From assembly GCA_033961575.1 (NCBI GenBank), contig CM066727.1:120268434-120332433 (forward strand): 64,000 nucleotides of DNA, in the 5' to 3' direction. Of this stretch, positions 20,827-33,665 are shown piece by piece. The notes under the pieces were generated by a model. That model did not search any database. It saw nothing but the letters and a program-made list of their open reading frames with translations, and was not told the DNA's origin. Each line of letters starts with the position of its first letter. The first letter of the stretch is position 1. Source of the DNA: Aselliscus stoliczkanus. Its lineage: Eukaryota > Chordata > Mammalia > Chiroptera > Hipposideridae. The translations under genes and the position numbers were made by a program.

Positions 20827-21479
20827 ATCTGTAGTTCAGGATATCATTGAAATGCCATGAAATTGGACTCCTATTTAGAAACATTATTGATGATTGCATT
20901 GAAAACCAACCCAGTAATAATTGAGGAAACAGTAAACCAGGAGGGTTTGGATCATTTCACTCAATTCTATGTTCTACCTGAGTTACCAGGAAAAAAATAA
21001 ATTATGTTTGAAAATTAGTCATGTGATATTTCTGGCTGCTTTTCATAAAAATGTATTATCTGTCATAGTTCTCTGAAGCTTTATTCCTGTGTAACATAGT
21101 AACATTTTAGGACAGTGCTCTGAGCCAGACCTTGACAGGCATTAGCCAGCTAGGCATGATTTAAGGGGCCCCAAGAGCTGCCCACTCCATAATATGAACT
21201 CTATCCACTGTCTTTCCATTATCTCTGAAAGTTGGATTCACGGTCCCAATGTCTTTTGGAATTGAAAGCTTTTTTGTCTTTGTCATTTCCTTTTCAATAA
21301 TCTGCTCTGCTCTTTTTTTGTTGCCAGTAAGAGGAATACCCAGTTTACAAACAAGAAGAGAGTGTTTTCTGATTAAATCTTTCACTGATTATTACCTGGC
21401 AGACAACCTAATTCTGAATAATGGTTTTACAGGGGAGAGTAGTAGTAATAGTTGCAGTGATGGTTATTATTGCTTAAAC
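20827..21479. other. Anonymous DNA with a protein-like minus-strand frame
   Basis: The minus-strand stretch 21385-21161 reads KLGIPLTGNKKRAEQIIEKE and KLSIPKDIGTVNPTFRDNG before a stop. It begins at GTG, not ATG, with a stop two codons upstream. The composition is protein-like, but I recognise no family and see no clear splice or transcript context. It may be a decayed gene piece or chance. Confidence 0.25.
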
Positions 21480-22030
21480 TGAGATATAAGTTGTATGAAG
21501 TGAAACAGTGTTCAACGTTCAGCTCAATAAATTTTTACATGTGCGTATACCTAAGTAACCACTACCCAGAGGTTCCTTCCTGTCCTTTTCCAGTCAATAC
21601 CCAGCTCTGTCTCCCCTCCCACACACACCAAAAGGTAAACACTATTCTCACTTCTATCACCACAGCTTCGTTATGCCTATTTTAGAACTTTTTATAAATA
21701 GAATCATTCAGTATGTACTCTTTGGTGTCTGGCTTTTTCAGCTTCACATTGTATCAGTGAGACTCATTCACATTGTTGCATTTGTCAGTGGCTTGTTCTT
21801 TTTCATTGCTGTGTAATCTCTAATGAATATGCCACAATTTATCAATTCAAGTGTTGGTAAACACTTGGGTTGTTTCCAGATTTTAATTAGTTTAAACAAA
21901 ACTGAATATTTCTGTACATTTAGCTTGGTGGACATAAGCACTCACTTCTCTGAGATATATGCCAAGGAGTGGAATTCCTGGACCATAGGGTATGCATATG
22001 TTTAGCTTTAGTGGAAAATGCCCAAATTGT
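21480..22030 (-). mobile_element. Ancient L1 3' region, antisense
   Basis: TAAGTAACCACTACCCAGAG, TTTGGTGTCTGGCTTTTTCA, then GGGTTGTTTCCAGATTTTAA and GCCAAGGAGTGGAATTCCTG are the antisense L1 3' series. Divergent and inert. It is the same class of fossil as the one at 1290. Confidence 0.6.
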
Positions 22031-22649
22031 TTACTGGGAGGGTAGTCTTCATGGGAGGTGTACTGGTGGTTCTCTAATTGCCCCTCTGGATCCATTTCTT
22101 TTTTTGGCTCTGTCCTACTCTGTGCCCTGGATCATCCTAGTTCCCTTGTACTTTGTGGATTCAGCAAATGGAAGGCCCAGCAGTTGATTGGATAATGCGG
22201 ACACATGAGGGAGAGAGAGAAAGAGAGAGAGAGAGATTGCAGTATATTTCTTTCTTGTCTCTCTGCTTCACCACCATAGAGAGAGAGGCTCCATTCTTCT
22301 ACAGCCACAGCTCCTGTTTGACAGCCCCTCTTCTACTGGTTCCATTAATACCATCTTTCCTTCTTGCCTCTTTAGGCTCAGCAGGTGATTATGGATACAT
22401 GTTGTTGCAAGTCCTTGGGCACCTCTTCACCATCTAGCATGGTGCTCTTAAACTTACTCATATCCCTGAAAAATAATAATTTTATAAAAATCTAAAACAC
22501 TTGTGTATGCTATCTTTTCATATAGAAACTTTGGCTGATACAGGAGGAAATAAAAAAGATTTTCAGAAAGGTCAGCATGTGTTGGAATACACAAAGCTTC
22601 CTGCTCAGCATGAGAGAATTGGTACAGGAGAGAGACTGTACTGAAAGTA
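22031..22649. other. Anonymous DNA with a short GA stretch
   Basis: A GAGAGA-rich run at about 22208-22235 and a partial echo near 22279. Nothing else recognised. Confidence 0.5.
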
Positions 22650-22840
22650 GTTATTTAGGGCAAGTCAAGTCAACAGGTATATTGATTATGGACCAGGCTG
22701 CTAAGCAACATGAGATTTCAATCCACAAGTAGTTTTGTTGATAACTGGACCTTGACTTTGAACCTGGCTGCATGGGACTGTAGGAAGCCTCAAATTTTCA
22801 TCTATAAAGTGGAAATAACAATTATACCTGTTTCAGGTTG
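22650..22840 (+). repeat. Possible MIR fragment
   Basis: CCTCAAATTTTCATCTATAAAGTGGAAATAACAATTATACCTGTTTC in outline follows the MIR 'CTCAGTTT..CATCTGTAAAATGGGGATAATAATAGTACC' series. Confidence 0.4.
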
Positions 22841-23099
22841 ACCAGTAGCTCAATTAGCACCACACCTCTGAAGTAGTCAGGTAATGAAGAAAATCAAGGT
22901 AACCACACACCAAAGATGAGATAGAGGTTTTGTGATTTCATTAAAGGAATTCATTCAGCGGTGGAATGGGTACTTAGGAAGCACTCTTGAACTACTCAGA
23001 ATATTGAAGTTGAGGTCCTATACACACTGTAACGTCAGGAAAACAACCATCAACTAAGGATAAAGAGGCTTGCTTCAGGGGTAGTGCTAGTATAGTAGT

Positions 23100-23245
23100 T
23101 AGGTGAAAATAAAGGTTTAAGAGTCATATTGGAGTAGACATCTAGGCCTTGTCTCTTATTTACAATATACCTTGAGTCAGTGATGAACACCTCTCAGTTC
23201 TGTTCACTGTCAAATGGGGATAATTATTCTTATACCTTTTATGGT
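23100..23245 (+). repeat. Possible MIR fragment
   Basis: ACTGTCAAATGGGGATAATT follows the MIR core (CTGTAAAATGGGGATAAT). The flanks are too decayed to set ends. Confidence 0.45.
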
Positions 23246-23757
23246 AACTTATTAAAGCTTTTCTTCACACATAAAAAGATATGTCAACATATTTATGAAC
23301 ATGGTCCTTCCCTTCTCAGCTAAGTGCTGATATAAGCTGCCAGGAAACACGAAGCTGCCAGCAGAGACTGGGTGACACGGATGTGAGGGTAATACTGAGA
23401 GTGGGCATGTCGGGGGCAGGGAGAGGGACACACGGGAAGATAAGATGTCCAAGTTGAACACATACGAAGTCTGGGAATGGTGGCGCTGAGGACTGACATG
23501 TGTGTATCTTGAATTAGATCATGATTCCAGGATAGAAAATTAGAATCTTCAATGCTTGAGCAGAAGAAATCAGAGGCGAACCATTAAAATATGTAAATTA
23601 GACCAGATCAGTCTGCAAGAATTTTGAGGGTTTTGTTTATTTTAAACAGCAGTCATTTGAATCAGTTTTCCTTTTTGCAAGTCTAGCACTCTATTCCTAC
23701 CATCTTCATTTTGTTCATCTTAGAGGCACAAAATCAAAGTCAATCTGTGTATGTGTT

Positions 23758-23792
<35 letters not shown>

Positions 23793-25252
23793 CATACACA
23801 CACATGCACACACACAATGACGGATTGCCAGTAAGTGCACATTTCAAAGCAAGGCCTGACATTAGTTAGCCAGAATAGAAACAAGGGGAAATAAATGGAT
23901 TGATGAGAAAATGAATTCCAGCTTGTCTGGGGGCATGCATGCCAAAGGAAAAAAGTTTTGAAGGCAGCTAAGGCTCTTAGCAAATTCTGATAGCACCGAA
24001 GGGTGAGGAAATAGTCAAGGAAGCAAGCAATGTGCTTCTGGGGTCCTGCGGGTGATTCAGAAAATCCTGATTCAAGAACAAGAATAATTTTCAAAGGTCT
24101 TTTGACAGAGCCGACAGCTCCTCAGCTGTCAGCCACTCTCCAGAGACCCTAATGAGCTCTTCCTTGTCAGCTCTTTCTGTCTAAACAAGAAATTGCTAGT
24201 TTCTCTATCTGCCACCCCACCATGAATACACTTACCTTAGCTTACGCATAGTATAAATTATTATTTAATGCAAATACTTGTTCAGGTTGATCACTAGGTT
24301 GTTTCTGTCAACCTATATCAACATGGTTTTCATGCGTCAATGACTTAGCAGAGTGTGTGTGTGTAAACAGGTAATGAGAAAGTGCTGTTCTATTGATGAA
24401 CGAATAGGTATTCTTAAGAAATGGCTGCAACTACCTTTGGGACTCAACAACATTCCTAAGGCTCTTAAAGATGGTTAAAATACTTTTCCTTATTTTCCAC
24501 AATAATAGCAAATCATAATAAGGGGCAATACAGATGACATCTTAGAGAAAGAATGTTTTTAAAAACATATTTAATAAATCTCATCATTCCTTTTTTACAG
24601 TATTCAAGGTCCTTGTCCAATTCTATATAGAGACTTCCATTTCAATGTTAGAATTTAGAAACCTCATTTTGAAATTGGCTTCTGTCATTAGCCAACACAA
24701 ACAGCACCATTTTTAAAAATAATCTTTTTTACTAATTTTTCATGTTCTTTGAAAAAATTCTATGCTAGTTTCCCTTCTTTCCTCCATGTTAAATGGTGTT
24801 TTCCCATTTTTAGTTTTGATATTCTTCCTCAGTATAGCATGGATGGTCAAGAGCATGGACCCTGGAATAATTCAAAGCTGGATTTGTGTTCTGGCCAAAA
24901 TCTTCTTGATTTTTTTCCCCTACAGTCACCACTTCTCTGTCATCTGATGTGTTATCAATGGATTTGGAATTAACCCCTACGCTACCCTATTATGAAGTTT
25001 CCTTTTCTTTGATTAAAAGCTCTTCCAACACCTCAATTCTCTTAGTAAATTTGCCTCATATGTTTGAGAGAAGCTACCCATTTTATAAAAAAAGAGATGA
25101 AAGAACTAAAACAACAACAACAATAAATTTACAGAAAAACTATGTTCTTCAAAGTTTATTTCTACAATCAGAAAAAAAAAGAGAGAAAGAGAAACGAAAG
25201 GAAGAGAAAAAAATAACAAAAGCAATCAGTGCTTACATTTTAAATTCTTGAG
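23246..25252. other. Mostly single-copy-looking DNA
   Basis: Apart from the CA repeat at 23761, I see no repeat family and no supported exon. Several short frames (for example 24749-24973) lack motifs. Confidence 0.45.
23761..23816. repeat. Interrupted (CA)n microsatellite
   Basis: CA repeat with ATGCATA and ATG interruptions. Confidence 0.93.
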
Positions 25253-27215
25253 TTTAACTTCTGGTATGGTGGAGTAACCCCTTCCTGGACCAATCCTTCC
25301 ACAAGTAATAATTAAAACTCTGTCCAAAAAAAAAATAAAAAAAAAAAAATCTTTACAGTACTGGAGACTAAAGGAAATTAGGCAAATTCAGGGCAGAAAT
25401 TGACACTTGGGTGAATGGAATGGCATGAGGGAGTGTTTCTTTTTTATAAACGGTACCAGTCTTCCTGGCCTCAGAAATGAGAGCACAGAGATCAGGGAAA
25501 TCAAAGCTGCTGAGAAAGTGAAGGGGGAATTCAGGAAAGGAGAGAGCCAGAGACAAGCTCCAAACACAGTGTATAAATTCTGCCCAAATCTTAGACTCAC
25601 TCCTGAGCCAAATATTTTTGGGACAGATGTATAGCAGTCCCACTGTGGATGAAAGGATAAAACTGATATTTCAGTTGCTACTCAAAAGACAGAATTTCTA
25701 GCTAGACAGTAACAAAATTTTTTGCTTCCTAAAATAAGGACAACAAAAATCATTCTTTGATCATTCACTATATTCAGAACACAATTTAAAATTACTTGAC
25801 ATACATATTTAGGAAAGCTTAGGCCAGTCGCAAGAGAAGAGATGATAAACTAAGACCAACCCACAGAATAATCAGATGTTAGAATTAGCAGATTAAGGAG
25901 TTTACAGCACCTATTAAAACTAAGCACAATAAAATCAAATGTACTCATGAGAAATAGAAAACTAAGCAGAGAATTTGTAACCATATCAAAGTACCACATG
26001 TAAATTCTATAACTGAAAACTATAAATCTGAAATTAAAATATACTGGATAAGCTAACAGAAGAATAGAAATGACAGGGAAATGAAGCAGTAAACTTTAAT
26101 AAAGCATAATATGAGTTAACCAATCAGAGGAACAATTATTTTAAAAAAAGGAACAGAGTCCCAGGAACCTGTGAGATATATAATGTAAAAAGGTGTAGTA
26201 TATGTGTAATTGGAGTTCCAGAAGGAAGGAGAGGGAAGAAAAATGGGGTAGTAAATGTATTTTGAGACGTAATGGCCCCAAACTTTACCAATGTGGTAAA
26301 AGACATAAATATTCAGGTGTAAGAAGCTCAGCGAGTCTAAAAAGGACAAATGCAAAGAAAACCACACCTATGAAGCCAGTGGCCCTGGTTCGGTCCCACA
26401 TATGAGGGCCAGTGACACTGCCCTCAAAAACAAACAAACAAAACAAAAAAAAAAAAGAAAAAAGAAAACCACACCTATGCACATCATAGTCAATCTGCTA
26501 GAAAATAAAAGTTGAGAGGAAAAAGCAGCTTAAAAGCAGCTAAAGAAAAACAACACAGTATATGTAGTGGAACAATAATCAAATTCCACTAATTTCTCAA
26601 TGAAAACTGTGAAGACCAGAAGACAGTGTAACAACATGCTGATAGTGCTGAAAGAATGAAACTTCAACCCAGAATTCTATATCCAGAAACCATATCTAAA
26701 ATATCCAAATATCCATCAAGAAATAGAGCAAAATAAAAACATTATCACATAGAAGAAAATGAAGAGAATCAATTACTAGCAGCCTGTGCTACAAAAAGTT
26801 TCTAAAGGAAATTCTTCAGAATGAGGGAAAACAATAGCAGATAGAAACTAAGACCTTCAGGGAGGAATTAAGAGCATTAGAAAAGGCCTAGAAAAATATA
26901 GACTAGTTTTTATTCTTAATTTCTTTAAAATATATATGATTGTTTAAAGGAAAAGTTATAATATTGTTTATGCAATATTTACTATGTGAAGATGTAATGA
27001 ATATGACAATTATAATATAAGGATAGGGGAGGGGGTAAATGGACATATATGGGTGAAAATTTCTGCGTTTTATGTAAAGTAGCACAATATTAACTCTAAG
27101 AAGAATGAAAGTTAAAGGTATACATTGTAACTCCAAACTAATCACTAAAAACACCACTAAAAAAATACTGCAAAGAAGCATAGCTAAGAGGCCAATAAAT
27201 GTATAAATGTATTCA
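25253..27215 (+). mobile_element. Ancient HAL1-like element (L1 ORF1, no ORF2)
   Basis: Begins with L1 5' wording (AACTTCTGGTATGGTGGAGT; CAATCCTTCCACAAGTAATA) and continues into an ORF1 relic. CATTATAGT-type wording appears as CACACCTATGCACATCATAG near 26468, and CAACCCAGAATTCTATATCC near 26666 encodes the ORF1p C-terminal Q-P-R-I-L-Y series. After ORF1 comes a 3' region (GGATAGGGGAGGGGGTAAATG near 27021; GTAGCACAATATTAACTCTA near 27080) with no ORF2. This is the layout described for half-L1 (HAL1). No protein is intact. A truncated SINE is nested at 26373. Confidence 0.6.
26373..26460 (+). mobile_element. 5'-truncated form A SINE with perfect 19-bp TSD
   Basis: Only the 3' half of form A is present, starting AAGCCAGTGGCCCTGGTTCG and ending ACTGCCCTC plus an A-rich tail with CAAA units. 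The flanking TSD AAAGAAAACCACACCTATG is perfect (26354-26372 and 26461-26479). About 45 bp including the A box is missing, so the copy could not be transcribed by pol III. Confidence 0.95.
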
Positions 27216-28584
27216 AATTCTCTTAAGATTTGGATTGTAAAATGCTTGAGAATATTTCATGCAGTACAGTTTAACTATGTTTTCCATTTCTGAAACTATA
27301 AATTAGCCTAGAAAAAAGTTTGCATTTGTGGAAATGAGTTCTCATCTTAGATGAATTCTGTTTACTTCGATTTAAGACCAAACAGAGGAATCTCAATGAA
27401 GACTTCTGGGGTGGGATTAAAAGAATTTGTGGTTCAGGATTTTGATTTTAACTACTAAGTTCAAAACCATCTGCTTTTTTCCCATGAAAATCTCTTTGAC
27501 CTTGTTTTCCTTGTCCCATATTTAGTGTGCCCCTGGGAGAAGGTTTCTGTTCCCCTTTATTCCTATTTACACACTAGGAGCAAATCTAGGAGCTTGTAGG
27601 AGTGAAGTGTATGGATATCACTGGGAAAATAAACAAATGGGCCTGAAATTCCTGGAGCATTTGTATGTTAATTTTTCTTCTCATAAGAATAGATGAAAAT
27701 AATAAATCATGTCCATTGTTTTAAGTAACGTATGACAATTAAGGTTACAGAGGTATCACCTGTAAGATATATGCCTATGTCATTGAAGAATGATGAAAAT
27801 ATGCAAAATATGCCAATTGCTTTTATTGTGTAGGATATTTTAAATATATTTGTATTTTTATATATCCATATCAATATTTACATACATAGATTAAGAAGAA
27901 ATGTGACATTTCTATCCAAAATAACACAAAAGAAAATTATGATATGATTTTACCATGGATGAAAGTCATAGTTGGATTTTACTGTAAATGGTTGGAAGTT
28001 GGAAGTAAATCTCCATCTAGGTTTACAATCTACCAGAACAATCTTCTATGGAGTAAGAGAGAAGGGAAGGTCAGAAATGTCTTTCTCTTTTATGGAGAGT
28101 TCTTGGTGTTTCCTGCAGAGAATTAATTACAGTCTTGGCATAACCCCTCTATCACCTTCTCCCTGCTGCTTCTTCCCTATCCATGAATGAGAAATTCCAG
28201 CTTTTGGTCTCAGAACAAATGAAACAACTGAAGTGTAAGTAATATCTAAATGCTGTTTGTGCATTATGTTAACCAGGGAATAAATGCACATAAAACCTTT
28301 TCAACTTTTCTGTTTTGTGGCTTTTATAAAGTGCTTTTAATTCTATCTATATCTAGCTTCATTTTTCCTAAGTCCCTTGCTTCATCTCATGCTTTTAAAA
28401 AAAATCAAAGAATGGTTTAGCACAGAGAGAATTCAAACCCATACTTTCAAGACTTTTGGCTTTACCTAGAATTTCATCCTCGACATGAAGGATGCAGTAA
28501 AGTAGACGTTATGATCTATAGGAGACCGATGGTTCTAAATTACGTTATATAGAATGAAATTTTGTTTCCACCCTATTCCTAGCT
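27216..28584. other. No recognised feature
   Basis: Single-copy-looking AT-rich DNA. No exon or repeat is supported. Confidence 0.5.
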
Positions 28585-28770
28585 GCTGTGACCTTAAGTA
28601 GTTACTTAACTTCTTTGAACCTTGATTTTATAGTCTTTAAAATAGAGTCATAATAGTATTCATGCCATAGGTTAATTGTAAGTATGAAATCATATAATCT
28701 ATTTAAAGTACTCAACACAATGCCTAGCACATCTTAAGCAATGTACAGATGTTAGTTGTTCTTGTCATCA
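28585..28770 (+). repeat. MIR
   Basis: GTGACCTTAAGTAGTTACTT, CTTTGAACCTTGATTTTATA, then AAAGTACTCAACACAATGCC-TAGCACAT in outline. This is the full MIR series in sense and one of the better-preserved copies here. Confidence 0.68.
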
Positions 28771-30799
28771 TATTTCTATTTGGCTTTTTCCATCTCAAGA
28801 AATTTTCTTTTGGCCTTTTTGCAGTGAAACCAAAGCCACTGTTAGCTCATCCCATCAAGCATCCATTAATAATGCAGATAGACAGGTTCGTGTTTCATAG
28901 CCAGAGGCCCAAATTACCCATAGCCATCTTGTCCAAAAGAGAGGATAAAAGCCAGCAGGTTGAATTCTTTCCAAACTTCAGCGTGTAGCCTAGAGCATCT
29001 TGGATCCTCAGCTGCTTCAGCGGAAGCCCAGGTTTAGCTGATTTTTAAAACAATACGAGCTGCTCTCTATTCAGTGATGAAAGGATGTCAAAAATATTCT
29101 GAAGTGGATGTTTGTACTACTCTTGATTTATAAATATACATGAAGTAACAAAAATGTGAAAATATTCATAGGTTAAATTTATATTTTTCTAATCCTCATG
29201 TAAGTATATACTATGTAAGTAAACTTCTTGAAAATCAATCACTTACGTATCTTAATGAGATAAGTATAATAAAATATTCAAAATACAATTAATTTGAAAC
29301 CTATATATTTGGCAAAACTCAATCAAAGTCCATTGTGGACTACGAGCAGAGAGATGGCCCAGTAAATTATGAATGGTTCTTCTGTGACATTGACTCCAAA
29401 TCTCACTTCCGTTTTGATTCAAAGTCATCATTTTCTCATCTTTCCTTTGCATCTTGTACTGATGTCCTTTCATTTATTCCTTTCAGTAAAATTTTACTCC
29501 CCTCCCCACCATCAATTACTAGAAGACACACTTTGGTTATCTGCCCAACTTAGAATAATTCCCTTTTTTCTGGAAACTAGCTGGCCTTCCATTTACCCAG
29601 AGAATTTACTCAGGAGCCATACTTTTCATGTCCTCTAGTGAAAACCAATTGGACGCTGGGTGAACACTGAATTATGCTGCACAGATCAGATCATCTAAGA
29701 GGTTTAGCCTTGGGAACAAAAGAGTCTCTGAGGGGTGGATAAATAATAATATATTGACATATTAAAATGATTTAAACTCAGGAGTACTGGGACACCCAAG
29801 GGAACAGAGCAGCAGAGAAAGCTAATTAGTGGAAGAGAAAAATAAAACAGAAATAAAGGCAGAAACAAAATATGGCTTGAGTTCCTGACAACTTTCTTGA
29901 ACATGGTTCTATTCTCCTTGATAACCTGCTGCATTTCTGCCCTATGATACATTTGTTTACTCACTCAGAAATTCATTCACTATACATATTTTGAATGTCC
30001 ACTAGACATTGTGTTAACTATTTTATTTCACCAAATTTTAATAAAAAATCTCAATCACAGCCAACCAACCAAATAGCAAAACAATGGTGGACATTTAATA
30101 TACTCTGACAATATCTCAGGAAAATTTGGAAACTTGATTCTGGTTATCACTGCAAATTTTCATGTAAAATCCCAATTGTATTATGAGTATGTATTCTCAT
30201 GTCAGTGAGCTGCAACAAAAGTTCCTATTTATATAATGTAATACTATCTTCCAAGATTGCATTAGCATGCAGATGATAATCTCTGGCCATTATTATGACC
30301 TACTTAAAGCTTCATATAATTACTGGAGAATTTTGATGTAAAAAAGAAAAGTCACAAGATAGCACAAGTATGAATTTTAGCTTTCCCTTGTGAAGTATCA
30401 ATGACTAAAAATGTAAGACTAATGGTACCTAATGCCTAATGGAAAAAAAAAATCTCCTGAACTACTGTTTTCTAACTTTCTATGTCTACATAAAATGATG
30501 CAAGTCCATCCATACATATCAGTCTCCAGGGAAAATATATTTTTCAATTATCCTAAATGTAAAATGGGGAGAAATTTGTTTTATTTGTTTTATGAGTAAT
30601 GAACTTTACAAGAGAAAAAACGTGCATATTTAGGTAATAGGTATAAGTGATTGTCAGGGCACTGCTGTTTCTTTCCACTGAAGAAGCAGAAACCCTTGTA
30701 TTAGATCAATATGTTCAACTTGCATTTTATTTTCCATATTAAATACCAACTAGCATTACTTGGGATATCATTAGAGGGAAGACATGGATAGTTTCATTA
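28771..30799. other. No recognised feature
   Basis: Single-copy-looking DNA. Short frames exist on both strands (28749-28988, 29335-29638) but none has a motif or a splice context that I trust. Confidence 0.45.
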
Positions 30800-31060
30800 T
30801 TTACATTCCCTGAGACCATCTTCTTCCTAACCCATTTATTTTTTTTTAATCCACTGAATGTGTGGCTTATGTCATTACCTCTCCATCAAAACTGCTCAAA
30901 TCTTACCTTCTCAAAGGATTTGTTCATACTCTCGCATTCCATACCCCTTACATTTCATTGAGAATAAAATTTGAATCCCTTCCCATACTTTTAACACTAT
31001 AGAAAAACTTGACACAGCCTTTCTCTCCATTCTTACTTCTGACCATATTTTCCCTTGGCC
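30800..31060 (+). repeat. L2-like fragment
   Basis: CATTTCATTGAGAATAAAAT then TTGAATCCCTTCCCATACTT and CTGACCATATTTTCCC follow the L2 3' series at low identity. Confidence 0.4.
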
Positions 31061-31105
31061 TCTCATAGGTGCTCAAAGTCTAATTAGAGAAAAATAGTTG
31101 TACTA

Positions 31106-31470
31106 GTTTGTTAGAAGTGCTATCACAAAGTACTATAAACTGAGAGGGTTAACCAACATAAATTTATTTTCTCACAGTTCTGGAGTCTGGAAGTCTGAGG
31201 TCCTGGTGTTAGCAGGGCCTCTCTCTTCGACTTGTAGATGGCCGTCTTCTCTATATGTCTTCACATGGCCTTTTCTCTGTACAAGCCTGTGTCCCAATCG
31301 CCTCATCTTAGAGAGACACCAGTCATATTGGATAAGGGCCCAGCCATATGATCTCATTTTACCCTAATAACCTTTAAAAACCTTATCTCCAAATACAGCT
31401 CCATTCTGAGGTCCTGAGGAATAAGACTTCAACATACAACTTTCAGAAGGACGTGATTCAGCTCCCATCA
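31106..31470 (-). mobile_element. MLT1-type MaLR LTR, antisense
   Basis: The reverse strand reads GGAGATAAGGTTTTTAAAGG, then CAATATGACTGGTGTCTCTC, AAGACGGCCATCTACAAGTC and CCAGAACTGTGAGAAAATAA. This is the MLT1/MaLR LTR pattern, including the AATAAA region. It ends near CTAACAAACTAGTACAAC. It is an old solo LTR with no internal sequence. Confidence 0.65.
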
Positions 31471-33599
31471 GTAATGTTCTTTAGCCACTGATGAATGTAC
31501 TCTGGGAAGTTTGGGCAGGCCAAGTTAAAGTAACAAGGTACTTGGAAAAAGGTAACCAAAGAAGTACAAATTCAATGAATGACTCATAGAAGCTTTGGGT
31601 ATGACAGAATCAGGAGCCCTTGTACTCTTGGTTGCAGACTTGAATGGGATCTCAAGACCATTTTCTCCCCCAGAAGATGGTCTTCAGGGAGCCCCTGTGG
31701 GAGGGGAGCCAAGCAGAGGAGCATTAGGCTGCGAGGGCAGACCCATGTCTCTTCAGAAAGTTGGGACCAACTGATGGGTCTCAGGAGAAAACAACCCCTA
31801 AGGTCATTCTAGTAAGAAATTGAGTCATGTGAAAAATGGCAGTGTAAGAAAATCCTTTCACTCCCATTTATCATAAACTATCCAATGAAATGACTATGCA
31901 AATAGCATGAAGCATGATGGAGCAGGATAATATTATTAAGGAGTTTAGAAACTTTTTAAAGTGGTTCTTGGAAAATGTTTTTGAATAAATCAATTGTCTA
32001 GCTCAGGCAAAGATGCACAGGATTTATCATATTATTGAAAGGAAAATAAAAGATGGAGAACTGAATGTTCTGAAAGATGTAATGAGGCTGCCTCAAATAC
32101 ACCAATAGAAACCCATTTTTAAATTAACTATTCCCTCATGTGGGAAAACAATAAACAAAACCAAACAAAAATAACAAATTTTTAAAACAAAACAACAGCA
32201 AGATAATGAGTTCTCCCAGGCCAGTGACTAAAGTGTCCCCATTTAAAGAGGGGGAAACTATAAGTATTACTGCTTAAACCTGGAATCTAAATTTATTTAT
32301 ATTGTTCATGGAGAACCTTGTAACTTTTATTACAATTGATGTTTTCTCTGAAATAAACAAAAAGGGGCAGATCAAAGAAATTTCTGTTTAAGTATGCTAT
32401 AATGCTAAGTGTGTTATAATTCTAAGTATGTTATAATTCCACCATGGAGTTTTCATCCTTTTACATGTCATTACCTTTTGTCCTAGCTCAAGCCATGTTT
32501 AGATTAATACATATTTGATGGAAGATTTCCCAGAAAGCTTGAAAGGGTTAGAGGTTTTTCTCTTTATTCTACATTTCTCTCAGTCAATTGGGAGTACTCA
32601 TATGCTTATGGCACAGGCTTCATGGAACAAGTATCTGAGATTTTGCAGCTGGGATTACTACAGAAGAAATTTTAGAACTTTGCCAGAACATAGTTAATAG
32701 CAGCCTCTGCCTCCCAAACTTTTTTAGGGGGAAAACTGAACAACTGATTTCTGAGCAGTGTGACAATAAGGTGTGCACGTGTGGCTGGGAGGGGTGCCTT
32801 TACTTTTAGCATGAGAGCATGAAGTGAAATTCAAACTCTTTATTGGCGATAAGGTGGAGATATAAATATAATTTCTGAGAGTAAAGTGGCATAAAATATT
32901 CATATTAATTAGGCGTACCCTGAATTTATTTGCAAAACAATTCAAAACTTAAGGCTTGTATATTAATCCCTGGGGGAAATTGATCCATTTTAGATGGTTT
33001 CCTAGATTCAAACATAAGGAGATTATTTTTTAAATTACTCTTCTGACCTAATTTATGCTGAGCTATAACCAGAGTTAACACAAGCTGTTATAAAATTCTT
33101 TATTAAAACATTTAAATCTGCTGTTGAGCCTTCCTATCAATGCATTTGATGGACTGATGAGTTATGATGCAAGCAATTAAGGCAATTAAGCTCTTCTAGA
33201 CACGATGTTCCTAGAAATTATTTACTTACAATCATGACAGAAAGAGATTGCTTGCAAATATTACACTAACATGGACAAGTGTCGTCAATAATGGTACTTT
33301 TCAAGCAATATATGTCTTGGAATAGAAAAGTAATACCTTCTGGTATTCTAATTTTAATAACAAATTTATGCTTAGTTCCTCTCTCTAGGTTATTCATTGC
33401 CATGCAGCCTAGACAAACAATGAAAATCCTATCAATAACACATCCTTCAACTTGCACATGCATGACCTTTGGCAGGTCACTCATCCTCTCTGCTACTCAG
33501 TGTTCTTAGCTTCCTGGAAAGGGGTTAGACAAGATTCTCCATGGTTACTGTGCACCCAAAACAGACTTGGTTTCAGTTGGCCTGGAGACAGCTGGGCCA
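31471..33599. other. No recognised feature
   Basis: Single-copy-looking DNA. TAAGTATGTTATAATTC-like units are repeated three times near 32395-32440, a small local duplication. Confidence 0.45.
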
Positions 33600-33665
33600 G
33601 GTCAGTGCTCTCTAAGCTACTCAGGTGATTGTATTGTGCAATGAAGGTTGAGAATCATCCACCTG
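33600..33665 (+). repeat. Possible MER5-like end
   Basis: CTACTCAGGTGATTGTATTG then GTTGAGAATCATC resembles the 3' end of MER5-type hAT elements (CAGGTGATTCTGATGC..GAGAACCACTG). Confidence 0.35.

Noticed and set aside
31172..31357. Minus-strand 61-codon frame as a gene
   Set aside because: It is internal to the antisense MLT1-type LTR.
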